From assembly GCA_002689905.1 (NCBI GenBank), contig NZIN01000023.1, positions 1-17,710 on the forward strand: a DNA stretch of 17,710 bases. Direction: 5' to 3'. The translations under genes were made by a program, and so were the position numbers. The DNA comes from Rickettsiales bacterium. Lineage in GTDB: Bacteria; Pseudomonadota; Alphaproteobacteria; TMED109. The notes below the pieces were generated by a model that saw only the letters and a list, made by a program, of their open reading frames with translations, searched no databases and was not told the origin of the DNA. Positions within the stretch are counted from its first letter, which is position 1. Every line of letters starts with the position of its first letter. Below are positions 1 to 6,104 of the stretch, piece by piece.

Positions 1-123
1 AAAGTTATTTCTACCCATTTTTAAGTCCCATTGTCCAATTTTTTTATAATTAAGTTCTGCGTTTAGGCTTGTTAAAGAAAATATAGTTAAAAAAAAGATA
101 TAAATTATTTTTTTTATTAGCAT
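1..123 (-). CDS. 5' end of an exported protein gene (runs off the left edge)
   Basis: Reading leftward from ATG at 123-121, 41 codons stay open to the window edge. The product starts MLIKKIIYIFFLTIFSLTSLNA followed by ELNYKKIGQWDLKMG: a short basic N-terminus, a hydrophobic core and a plausible signal peptidase I site after LNA at about residue 22, so export to the periplasm or outside is likely. A near-perfect Shine-Dalgarno AAGGAGGT (132-139) lies 8 nt before the ATG, stronger than for most genes here, which supports the start. The gene is divergent from the TetR-type regulator and both palindromes at 154-194 lie in front of it, so it is the most likely target of that repressor. The visible mature part is too short to assign a family. 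Confidence 0.7.
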   Translation of the reverse strand, partial: MLIKKIIYIFFLTIFSLTSLNAELNYKKIGQWDLKMGRNNF

Positions 124-153
124 TTATAGTAACCTCCTTGTAAGTAAAATTAA

Positions 154-169
154 TATACCACATGGTACA
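154..169. promoter_or_regulatory. Putative TetR-family operator, site 1
   Basis: A palindrome with half-sites TATACCA and TGGTACA separated by 2 bp; 6 of 7 positions are symmetric. It is nearly the same as the palindrome at 179-194, with centres 25 bp apart. It lies about 30 bp upstream of the leftward exported-protein ATG, where a bound repressor would block that promoter. Binding by the adjacent TetR-type protein is inferred from position and symmetry. Confidence 0.6.
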
Positions 170-178
170 TAATATATA

Positions 179-194
179 TATACCAAATGGTATA
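179..194. promoter_or_regulatory. Putative TetR-family operator, site 2
   Basis: A perfect 7-bp palindrome TATACCA-AA-TGGTATA lying 45 bp before the regulator start, in the A/T-rich divergent promoter region. With site 1 it forms a tandem operator pair that could repress both the exported protein and the regulator itself (autoregulation). This is inferred from position and symmetry. Confidence 0.65.
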
Positions 195-238
195 TTATTC
201 AAACTTTATTTTTTTAATTAATATGATAATAGTAATGT

Positions 239-838
239 ATGATGAGGCAAAATTCCCTAAATATTAATGATATAATTTTTAAATGCATGAATAAGTATTG
301 GGAAAAGGGAATAAATTCTTTTTCATTCAACTCTATTATATATTATTCAGGAGTTTCTAAACCAACTATGTATAGGTTAGTTGGCGATGAAGTTACTTTA
401 AAAAATAAATCTTTAAAGTTATATTATGAAAAAATTTTAAAGCAGTCACACTTTAATATTGAAAATGCCACAAGCCTATTTCATTTTATAAGTCAAACTC
501 TAAATAAAATTCAAAATAAAAAAGATGGCATTGCTAACCTTGAAAATGGGCTTTGCTATTTTCAAAAAACTAGAATAGTTAAATATACTCTAGATAAGAA
601 AATTAAATTTACACTAAATAAGATGGATGAAGATTTTATTAAAAGTTATAAAATCCTTATTGAAAAGTTAAAATCTAAAAATTATATAGTCAAATCAGTA
701 AATACTGAATTTCTAGCACAATTTATTTATAATAGCATAACATTTTACGTAAACACTGTACAAAACTCATCATCAATAACTGAAATTGATAATATGAAAA
801 AAAGTATTTTAAATACTATTAAAATTTATAGGAAGTAG
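239..838 (+). CDS. TetR/AcrR-family transcriptional regulator
   Basis: A 199-residue protein, the usual size for the family. The N-terminal DNA-binding domain spans roughly residues 8-60, with the helix-turn-helix around 28-50 (SGVSKPTMYRLVGD, matching the typical GVSKPTLYRHFGDK pattern). The rest is helical and divergent, as expected of the ligand-binding and dimerisation domain, so no ligand can be predicted. Starts at 239 (ATGATG; 242 is equally possible) and no clear Shine-Dalgarno is visible. It is divergent from the exported-protein gene at 1-123 and two matching palindromes lie between them, the classic layout of a local, autoregulated repressor. The family call is secure; target and inducer are inferred or unknown. 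Confidence 0.88.
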   Translation: MMRQNSLNINDIIFKCMNKYWEKGINSFSFNSIIYYSGVSKPTMYRLVGDEVTLKNKSLKLYYEKILKQSHFNIENATSLFHFISQTLNKIQNKKDGIANLENGLCYFQKTRIVKYTLDKKIKFTLNKMDEDFIKSYKILIEKLKSKNYIVKSVNTEFLAQFIYNSITFYVNTVQNSSSITEIDNMKKSILNTIKIYRK

Positions 839-1182
839 TTTTTAGAATAATAACTTAAAGTATAATATTTTTATTTCACATTTTTTTTTATTCAAGTGCA
901 CTTTCGCCAGAGATTATCTCTAGCATTCCATCAAATTCTTTAATCTAAAAATTAAATTTGGTTGATTCTATAGATAGTATAAATAAATCGTATACACAAC
1001 GAATTTACTTAAAATATAAAATAAATAAAAACAATAACTTAGCTATGTATTATTTTAGATGGCATACTTCCCACCCCTGGGCACCTCCTCACAACTTTAA
1101 GAAACTACATTACCTTTAGTTGCAGGTCTAAATTGACTTTCACAATACCATAGGAGAAGAAACCTAGAATAGAGTGATAAAT
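839..1182. other. Gene-free stretch with possible gene relic and GC-richer block
   Basis: No intact gene is seen. On the minus strand, 888-944 reads IKEFDGMLEIISGESALE followed by TAA. This looks like a protein C-terminus in composition but is closed upstream by an in-frame TAG at 945-947, so it may be a decayed gene end. From about 1060 to 1170 the G+C content rises to roughly 42 percent, well above the flanks, and includes CCCACCCCTGGG (4-bp stem, 4-nt loop). Minus-strand frames across this block each carry one or more stops. It may be a degraded gene, a repeat remnant or an unrecognised RNA gene; no known RNA family was recognised. Confidence 0.4.
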
Positions 1183-1668
1183 TCATTTTATAATACTTTT
1201 AATTTGCTCAAAAGCTTTTTCAGGAATGTTGCACTTAGCTAATGTTAGAAAATTATCATTATAGTATCTAATACTATATAAACAATCTGAATTGATAATT
1301 GCATTTATGCTTTTACTAGCGTAAGTAAAGTGCCATTGTCCTACACCTTGTTTTAATTCATTGTTAGCTCTTTTAGCTGTGTTATATGCTCTAATATTTT
1401 CATTATATATCAGTTCATTACTTGCTTCTAACTTTTCTACAACATTATTAATAGTTATTACATTAACTATGCTATTAGTTTCTCCAAAGTTACCCGCATT
1501 ATCTTTAAAGGTTCCCTCTAATTTAAAGACTTTTAAATTATCAGTTTTAGAATAAATATGCTCTTTAACCAAAATTCTTTTTCCTTGTTGTTCTAAAATA
1601 TAATCCTTAGCACTAATATTTTCATAAGAAACTGATAATACTGTCAATATTAGTATTATTATTTTCAT
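1183..1668 (-). CDS. Secreted small protein, paralogue A (unrecognised family)
   Basis: A 161-residue protein with an N-terminal signal peptide (hydrophobic residues 2-13; likely cleavage after about residue 20, ISA-K). It aligns with its upstream neighbour and with the frameshifted gene at 3634-4133. Shared points are a mid-protein EGTFKDNAGNFG segment (51-62), a GVGQ motif (108-111) and a C-terminal pair of cysteines, C129 in CLYS and C146 in AKC, spaced 17 apart, which would suit a disulfide outside the cytoplasm. Its ATG overlaps the TGA of the upstream gene by one base (TGATG at 1666-1670), so the two are probably co-translated. Function unknown; the pattern suggests a small beta-rich periplasmic or surface protein. 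Confidence 0.75.
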   Translation of the reverse strand: MKIIILILTVLSVSYENISAKDYILEQQGKRILVKEHIYSKTDNLKVFKLEGTFKDNAGNFGETNSIVNVITINNVVEKLEASNELIYNENIRAYNTAKRANNELKQGVGQWHFTYASKSINAIINSDCLYSIRYYNDNFLTLAKCNIPEKAFEQIKSIIK

Positions 1669-2138
1669 CAGTTTTTTAATGAGTTAAAAATATTATCTGA
1701 AACTGAACATTTGGTAGTGGCAAAAGCATGGTCTCTTAAATAATTAACAGCATATATACATTCTTTATTAGCTAATTTTTTATATGGTCCAGTCCCATCT
1801 AAAATTATAGACTTTCCTACTCCTGCATCAGTATCTGTTTCTTTTCTTATTTGCATAAAAGAATACTCATTACCATCTGAAAGATATACATTACAAAATA
1901 TTTTTTGCTCTTCTAATTTATTATTTTTATCTATTCTATGGCCTACACAGTTTGCTGTTGAATTCTTTCCTGTATTGCTTTTACCAGCACCATTTATTTC
2001 AAAAGATGCATATATAGAACCACCTGGCAGTTCTATTTTTTTTAATATAGTTATTTTTGCTGTTGCTTCACTTATCCATTCAGCAGAATAGGAGTATGTA
2101 TAAATAAAAATTAATATAACTAAAAGTATATATTTCAT
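1668..2138 (-). CDS. Secreted small protein, paralogue B (unrecognised family)
   Basis: A 156-residue protein with a signal peptide (hydrophobic 3-17, cleavage probably after SYSA near residue 19). It has an inner cysteine pair, C64 and C82, not kept in paralogue A, then DAGVGK (104-109), GTGPYKK (115-121) and the family's C-terminal pair C127 (CIYAV) and C144 (TKC). The glycine-rich GTGPYKK-x5-C stretch is reminiscent of the GGTG-x-Y turn of allene-oxide-cyclase-like or calycin-like barrels, a loose resemblance only. First gene of a two-gene unit with the overlapping paralogue A. Two cysteine pairs suggest oxidative folding in the periplasm. Function unknown. Confidence 0.77.
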   Translation of the reverse strand: MKYILLVILIFIYTYSYSAEWISEATAKITILKKIELPGGSIYASFEINGAGKSNTGKNSTANCVGHRIDKNNKLEEQKIFCNVYLSDGNEYSFMQIRKETDTDAGVGKSIILDGTGPYKKLANKECIYAVNYLRDHAFATTKCSVSDNIFNSLKN

Positions 2139-2284
2139 TTTTTTATTATAACTTAATTAACTAATCCTATCAATTATCTGTTTATAAAAGCTGACTGCCA
2201 TTTTTAAGTTAGCTGATACCTTGTAACCTTTATATTTTTTATTATTAATTAGGAGAAAAATAAGAAAAGAAATAAGTAGAAAAA

Positions 2285-2380
2285 TTATTTTTGTTTTTTC
2301 TCTTTCTTAGCTGCTTTTTTTTCTTTTATGCTTTTTTTAGGTTTCTTTTTATCTTTTTTTTTATCTAAGCCTTTGGCCAT
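2285..2380 (-). CDS. Lysine-rich 31-residue mini-protein
   Basis: A short reading frame starting MAKGLDKKKDKKKPKKSIK and ending KKEKKQK, with 17 lysines in 31 residues and no hydrophobic segment. An AGGA Shine-Dalgarno lies about 6 nt before the ATG (AAAAGGATAAATATG). Short Lys-rich proteins beginning MAKG occur in many proteobacteria, and from memory this looks like that kind of protein. Such a polybasic peptide would be expected to bind nucleic acid or ribosomes, which is inference. It stands alone, 146 bp from the secreted paralogues, and has no obvious partner. The caveat is that A-rich DNA can encode lysine runs by chance; the good start context and MAKG opening argue against that. Confidence 0.55.
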   Translation of the reverse strand: MAKGLDKKKDKKKPKKSIKEKKAAKKEKKQK

Positions 2381-2743
2381 TATTTATCCTTTTAAATATT
2401 AATAACATATAATGAAGAAAAGTAGTTTTTCTTTTAACTATAATCATACTATATGATAATAATATTTCTATCAAGAACTAGCTTTAACAAAGGTTAGATA
2501 AATTTTAATTTTGGTCTACCTAGCTTTTCTTTTCCTCATTTTTATATCTAACTTTAATGCTAAACTTTCAATAAACATATTCTTTTCTTTTTAATTATAT
2601 TTGTATAAAAGATTTAAAGGTTTTATGTTCAAAAATATAAGAAATTATATTAGGAGATTTAAGAGAGAAATAATATTTACTAAAGTATAGAGTTCCATTT
2701 AACTTTCTATTTATTAGTCAAAGCTATAATAAATAATCAATTA
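2381..2743. other. Gene-free A/T-rich stretch
   Basis: No convincing gene, RNA or terminator was found. It holds only tiny open frames: 20 codons on the minus strand at 2516-2578, and 21 codons on the plus strand at 2625-2690, the latter with an AAAGG a few bases before its ATG and a basic product. Neither has support beyond that. The stretch presumably contains the promoter of the lysine-rich mini-gene at its left end. Confidence 0.4.
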
Positions 2744-3082
2744 TTATTTAGTCTTTTCAAACTTTCTTTCAAACCTAGTACACTCTAAATAGTGATATAC
2801 TTTAGATAAAACTTGTAATTGCTTTTGCGCTTTATCTATTGCCTCAATCAACTTCTTTTGTTTAAAAAAATTTTTTTCAATAGTTTTGTTGTCAATATTG
2901 GGATATTTAGTTTTATCCGATACATCAACATGGCGCTTTTTGAATAGTAAATAGTTTTTATGCCAACCTATTATTTCTTCGTGATACCATGCACAAACAT
3001 CTTTAATTTTGATGTCTTTAGAAGTATTGCCAAATGTTATATACATACTTAACATTATTACTAATATAACAAGTTTTTTCAC
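2744..3082 (-). CDS. Exported small protein, unrecognised
   Basis: A 112-residue protein starting at GTG (3082-3080) with an AGGA Shine-Dalgarno about 8 nt before it, which supports this start. Residues 2-18 form a signal peptide (KKLVILVIMLSMYITFG), with cleavage likely near residue 18-20. The mature part is charged, lysine-rich and probably alpha-helical (residues 65-100), with two cysteines (in DVCAWYHE and LECTRFE). No family recognised. It follows the 105-residue gene by 21 bp on the same strand, so they are likely co-transcribed. A small periplasmic helical protein is all that can be said. Confidence 0.6.
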   Translation of the reverse strand: MKKLVILVIMLSMYITFGNTSKDIKIKDVCAWYHEEIIGWHKNYLLFKKRHVDVSDKTKYPNIDNKTIEKNFFKQKKLIEAIDKAQKQLQVLSKVYHYLECTRFERKFEKTK

Positions 3083-3103
3083 TTTATTTGTCCTAAAATA
3101 TAG

Positions 3104-3421
3104 CTAACTAAATAAGCATCCGAATTCATTTAATTGAAAGTCTAAGTATTTCAATAAATTCAACCCTTTTATTAGCTTTTTATCTTTTCTTAAATTAAAA
3201 CCTAAAAAGTTTTTTTCATAATTTTTATTAAATTCATTTTTATATAATTTTATCAAACTTTGACAATCCTTATTTAAAATAAAACTTTGCACTTTATTCT
3301 CAGATATTTCTGGGTATAAAGACCAATTTATATAAGGCTCCGAACTCTCAATATGATAAACAAGGGAAAATATAGCTACAAAACCTATGATATAATATTT
3401 AATTAACCAGTGAACTTTCAT
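3104..3421 (-). CDS. Small membrane-anchored or exported protein, unrecognised
   Basis: A 105-residue protein with a hydrophobic segment at about residues 8-24 preceded by positive charge (MKVHWLIKYYIIGFVAIFSL), either an uncleaved anchor or a signal peptide. The rest is polar and contains two cysteines (KDCQSL and the near-terminal GCLFS). No known family recognised. It precedes the GTG-started 112-residue gene by 21 bp, making a two-gene unit, and is divergent from the frameshifted secreted paralogue across a 212-bp spacer that should hold both promoters; no clear promoter or operator could be picked out there. Confidence 0.5.
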   Translation of the reverse strand: MKVHWLIKYYIIGFVAIFSLVYHIESSEPYINWSLYPEISENKVQSFILNKDCQSLIKLYKNEFNKNYEKNFLGFNLRKDKKLIKGLNLLKYLDFQLNEFGCLFS

Positions 3422-3633
3422 TTAATTGAATATATAGTTCTTCTTAATTTTCTCAACTAATAGTTCACTTTCTCATTTTATTTTAATTATTATTTGTAGA
3501 AGCTATTGAGAAACATATAATCAAAAATTGAAATATTTATTAAATTTGGTTTACATAATTTCTAATTAAGCTATTAAATTTAAATGGCTAAAGTATTTAG
3601 ATTATTTTGATTAAATAAAGTTATATTTTAATT

Positions 3634-4133
3634 ATGATTAAAAAAAATACTATTAGATATATTCTAATATTTTTTATTAATTTTTTCTTATTTAATAATG
3701 CTTTTTCGTTTGATTATGAAATTCAAACTCATGCTAAGAGAACTATATTAAAATCTTTTCCAATATCTGATAATAAAAAATATGTTAGTTTCATTCTTGA
3801 AGGTACCTGTACAGATAATCTCGGGAACTATGGATTAATGGAGCAGGCAAGTTTTGTAATATTAAATAATGATGATGTAATAGAATTAGATGGGTATGGC
3901 AAAACGATTTATCAGGATAACCAAAGACTTATTTTAGGGGGTTTAGAAATCGTCAAGAAAAAGACTCTGGTGTAGGACAAACTGTTATATTGAATGCAAC
4001 AAAAGATTTAAAGTCTTTAATTGGGATGAGATGCCCTTACGGAGTAAAACTTTTCAACGATACTGCATATGCTGTAGCAAAGTGTAAAATTACGAACTAT
4101 CAGAAAGCAGCATTAAGTAAAATTGCACAGTAA
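3634..4133 (+). pseudogene. Frameshifted third secreted paralogue
   Basis: The first frame starts at ATG 3634 with a signal peptide (hydrophobic about 9-24, likely cut after AFS) and carries EGTCTDNLGNYG, matching paralogue A's EGTFKDNAGNFG. It stops at TAG 3973-3975. The family's C-terminal half continues in the -1 frame: FRNRQEKDSGVGQTVILNA, then MRCPYGV and AVAKC, ending at TAA 4131-4133. Both family cysteines and the GVGQ motif are therefore present but out of frame. The switch point falls at or near a run of five G at 3937-3941; one more G would restore a protein of about 166 residues, the family length. It is a recent inactivation, a phase-variable or slippage site, or a sequencing or assembly homopolymer error. 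No Shine-Dalgarno is obvious. Confidence 0.8.
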
Positions 4134-4168
4134 AATACTAATTATTAAAAATCACTTAAAGTGTTTAA

Positions 4169-5323
4169 TTAGGATAGCCTATCTTCAGCCAGGCTAGCCA
4201 AAAAGCTAGATCCGATAGATAGTACATCATCATTAAAATCATATTTTGGATTATGCAAAGAAGCAGACTCGCCATTTCCTATCCAAGCAAAACATCCGGG
4301 CACTTTTTGCAAAAAATAAGAGAAATCTTCTGACCCCATCATAGGTTTTTGACTGGAAGTGGCTTTAAGCCCTATAACTTTTTTAGCTGTATTAAAGGCA
4401 AATAAGCTTTGTTCTTGATGATTTATTGTTGCTGGATAACCTTTTTTGTAATTAATATTAGCCTTTGCTCCAAAAGCATTACAAGTAGAGTTTATTACAT
4501 CGAAAAATCTTTTTTTTGCTAATTCACCTATTTGATTATTATAATACCTTATTGTGCCTGTCATGTTAGCGGTTTTAGGTATTACATTATTTGCATTACC
4601 TGAATTGAATGATGCTACAGTAATAACTAAAGTTTCTTTAGGATCAGCATTTCGTGAAACAATATGCTGAATATTTTGAACAATTGAAGCTCCACATAAA
4701 ACTGGATCTATAGAGTTTGAAGGCATAGCACCATGTGCACCTTTACCTATTATTTCAACCTCAAAGTTATCTGCAGCTGCTAGCCTTGGTCCTGCTTCTA
4801 CTGCTAAAACACCCTTTTCTAAACCAGGCATATTATGCATACCATAAATTTCATCTATAGGATATTTATCTAATAAACCATCTTCAATCATAGCTTTAGC
4901 TCCAGCAAATCCCTCCTCTGCAGGTTGGAATATTAGTACAATTTTTCCTCTAAAGTTCTTTGTTTCGGCTAAATATTTTGCTGCGCCTAAAAGCATAGTA
5001 GTATGTCCGTCATGTCCACAAGCATGCATTTTACCGACTGTTTTAGATTTATATTTTTTATCTATATTTTCCTCATTAATAGGTAATGCATCCATGTCAG
5101 CTCTTAAACCTATACTTTTACCTTTGCCATTTTCTAATACAGCAACAACTCCTGTTTTACCTAAGCCTTCTTCTATATTAGAAATACCAAATTGTTTTAG
5201 TAGGTTAACTACTTTTTTAGAAGTATTAAATTCATTATATGCTAATTCAGGATTCTCATGAAAGTAGTGACGCCATTTCACCATATCATTTTGAAAATTA
5301 GCTATTCTATTTTTAACTGGCAT
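4169..5323 (-). CDS. M20D-family amidohydrolase (N-acyl amino acid / hippurate hydrolase type)
   Basis: A 384-residue cytoplasmic metallo-hydrolase that removes acyl or amide groups from small N-acyl amino acid or conjugate substrates; the exact substrate cannot be read from sequence. Family motifs are in order: RADMDALP (74-81), HACGHDGH (100-107), FQPAEEG (132-138), GMHN (161-164), the lid-domain KGAHGAMP (194-201), MMGSEDF (328-334) and LHNP (356-359). Metal ligands expected for M20D, C102, H104, E137, H163 and H357, are all present, so it should be active. Full length for the family. It follows the cobalamin adenosyltransferase by 13 bp on the same strand and is probably co-transcribed. 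Substrate alternatives include hippurate, IAA-amino acids and N-acetyl-diaminopimelate. Confidence 0.92.
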   Translation of the reverse strand: MPVKNRIANFQNDMVKWRHYFHENPELAYNEFNTSKKVVNLLKQFGISNIEEGLGKTGVVAVLENGKGKSIGLRADMDALPINEENIDKKYKSKTVGKMHACGHDGHTTMLLGAAKYLAETKNFRGKIVLIFQPAEEGFAGAKAMIEDGLLDKYPIDEIYGMHNMPGLEKGVLAVEAGPRLAAADNFEVEIIGKGAHGAMPSNSIDPVLCGASIVQNIQHIVSRNADPKETLVITVASFNSGNANNVIPKTANMTGTIRYYNNQIGELAKKRFFDVINSTCNAFGAKANINYKKGYPATINHQEQSLFAFNTAKKVIGLKATSSQKPMMGSEDFSYFLQKVPGCFAWIGNGESASLHNPKYDFNDDVLSIGSSFLASLAEDRLS

Positions 5324-5336
5324 TTTATTTTTTCAA

Positions 5337-5885
5337 TCACATATTCTTTAAAGGTTTCCATAATACCTCACTTCTGTTAGTTTGTCTTGCCAAAACAAAT
5401 AAATAATCAGACAATCTATTTATATACTTCAAAATCTCTACATTTATTCTTTTTTTTTCATTTAGTTTTATAATGTTTATTTCACACCTTCTATTCACTG
5501 TTCTAGCTAAATGCAAGTAAGAAGAAACTCTATCACCACCTGGAAGAATAAAGGAGGTTAAAGGCTTTAATTTAGAATTAATTTTATCAATTTCTTTTTC
5601 TAAAAATAGAGTTTGTTTTTTTCTAACTCTTACAACATTTTTTTTTATACTTAAAGGTGTTGCCAAGTCCGCACCTAAATCAAACAAATCATTTTGTATA
5701 TTTTCAAGAACTTTTTTTTGGTCTGATTTTAAATAGCTAATTACGGTGCCCAAATTTGCATTTAATTCGTCTACACTTCCAATAGTCTCTATTACAATAG
5801 AAGATTTTTTAATTCTTTTACCACCAACTATAGAAGTATAACCAGTATCACCACCTCTAGTATAAATTTTATCTAATTTAACCAT
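5337..5885 (-). CDS. pduO: Cob(I)alamin adenosyltransferase, PduO type
   Basis: A 182-residue cytoplasmic enzyme that transfers the adenosyl group of ATP to cob(I)alamin, making adenosylcobalamin for B12-dependent enzymes. PduO/MMAB hallmarks are IYTRGGDTGYT (7-17, ATP binding), SVDELNA (37-43), FILPGG (112-117), ARTVNRRCE (127-135) and NRLSDYLFVLAR (156-167). Length and motif order match a complete single-domain PduO-type enzyme. It leads a two-gene unit with the amidohydrolase. The 234-bp spacer to divergent nrdA shows no cobalamin riboswitch. No B12-dependent enzyme lies in the window, and the reductase next door is the B12-independent class Ia type. The symbol is used for the family; the gene may also be called cobO-like. 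Confidence 0.93.
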   Translation of the reverse strand: MVKLDKIYTRGGDTGYTSIVGGKRIKKSSIVIETIGSVDELNANLGTVISYLKSDQKKVLENIQNDLFDLGADLATPLSIKKNVVRVRKKQTLFLEKEIDKINSKLKPLTSFILPGGDRVSSYLHLARTVNRRCEINIIKLNEKKRINVEILKYINRLSDYLFVLARQTNRSEVLWKPLKNM

Positions 5886-5943
5886 AAATTAATATAACAT
5901 GAATAAGTTATTTAAAAAATAACAAGATTAGAAGATTTTTAAG

Positions 5944-5972
5944 TTGTTTTTGTTCTATAAATGTTCTATTAT
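5944..5972 (+). promoter_or_regulatory. Putative promoter P1 of nrdAB (LexA-controlled)
   Basis: A -35 TTGTTT (5944-5949), a 17-bp spacer and a -10 TATTAT (5967-5972, 5 of 6 to TATAAT), directed toward nrdA. The -35 is weak (3 of 6). A GTTC-N7-GTTC box fills nearly the whole spacer, so a bound repressor would exclude RNA polymerase. Transcription would start near 5980, giving a leader of about 140 nt. Confidence 0.45.
5952..5966. promoter_or_regulatory. LexA-type SOS box, GTTC-N7-GTTC
   Basis: The sequence GTTCTATAAATGTTC is an exact match to the direct-repeat motif GTTC-N7-GTTC known for alphaproteobacterial LexA. It lies between -35 and -10 elements of a promoter facing nrdA, and 66 bp upstream of the divergent cobalamin adenosyltransferase start, so it could act on either. 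Linking nucleotide reduction to DNA damage is biologically sensible. A chance match cannot be ruled out in A/T-rich DNA, but no second copy was noticed elsewhere. Confidence 0.55.
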
Positions 5973-6004
5973 AAAATTAATTTCATTTTATTTTTTTTTC
6001 TGTA

Positions 6005-6033
6005 TTGACTATATCGATCTAATACGCAATATT
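6005..6033 (+). promoter_or_regulatory. Putative promoter P2 of nrdAB
   Basis: A -35 TTGACT (6005-6010, 5 of 6), a 17-bp spacer and a -10 AATATT (6028-6033, 4 of 6). Transcription would begin near 6040, about 80 nt before the nrdA ATG. An NrdR-like box overlaps the -10 and the DnaA-type boxes lie downstream in the leader. Confidence 0.45.
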
Positions 6034-6036
6034 TAG
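6024..6036. promoter_or_regulatory. NrdR-box-like sequence
   Basis: ACGCAATATTTAG matches 11 of 13 positions of the NrdR consensus ACACWATATATWG and covers the -10 of promoter P2. NrdR normally binds two boxes. A weaker partner with the core AATATAT sits at 6068-6074, 40 bp downstream, overlapping the first DnaA-type box. A/T-rich DNA makes such partial matches common, so this is tentative. Confidence 0.3.
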
Positions 6037-6070
6037 TTATAGAAAAAAAGAATATACAAGATGTAGTAAT

Positions 6071-6104
6071 ATATCCACAAGTTATTATTAACATTTGTGG
6101 ATAA
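6071..6104. promoter_or_regulatory. Inverted pair of DnaA-type boxes before nrdA
   Basis: ATATCCACA at 6071-6079 (8 of 9 to TTATCCACA) and its inverted partner TGTGGATAA at 6096-6104 (9 of 9 on the minus strand). Together they form a perfect 9-bp inverted repeat, TATCCACAA / TTGTGGATA, with a 14-bp spacer, ending 16 bp before the nrdA ATG. DnaA boxes upstream of nrdAB are an established control feature in Escherichia coli. The same repeat could instead form an mRNA hairpin near the start codon. Confidence 0.55.

Noticed and set aside
1060..1172. 6S, SRP, tmRNA or RNase P RNA as identity of the GC-richer block.
   Set aside because: None of the conserved core sequences of these RNAs could be recognised.
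2516..2578. A 20-codon minus-strand frame with basic C-terminus.
   Set aside because: Too short, no Shine-Dalgarno, composition expected from A-rich DNA.
2625..2690. A 21-codon plus-strand frame with a basic product and AAAGG upstream.
   Set aside because: Only the weak ribosome site supports it; no neighbour or motif backs it.
4148..4166. CACTTAAAGTG palindrome between the frameshifted paralogue and the amidohydrolase as terminator.
   Set aside because: Only one unpaired base between the arms, so no stable hairpin, and no T-run follows.
5907..5923. GTTATTT-AAA-AAATAAC hairpin upstream of the cobalamin adenosyltransferase.
   Set aside because: A/T stem with a 3-nt loop; common by chance here and not at a gene end.
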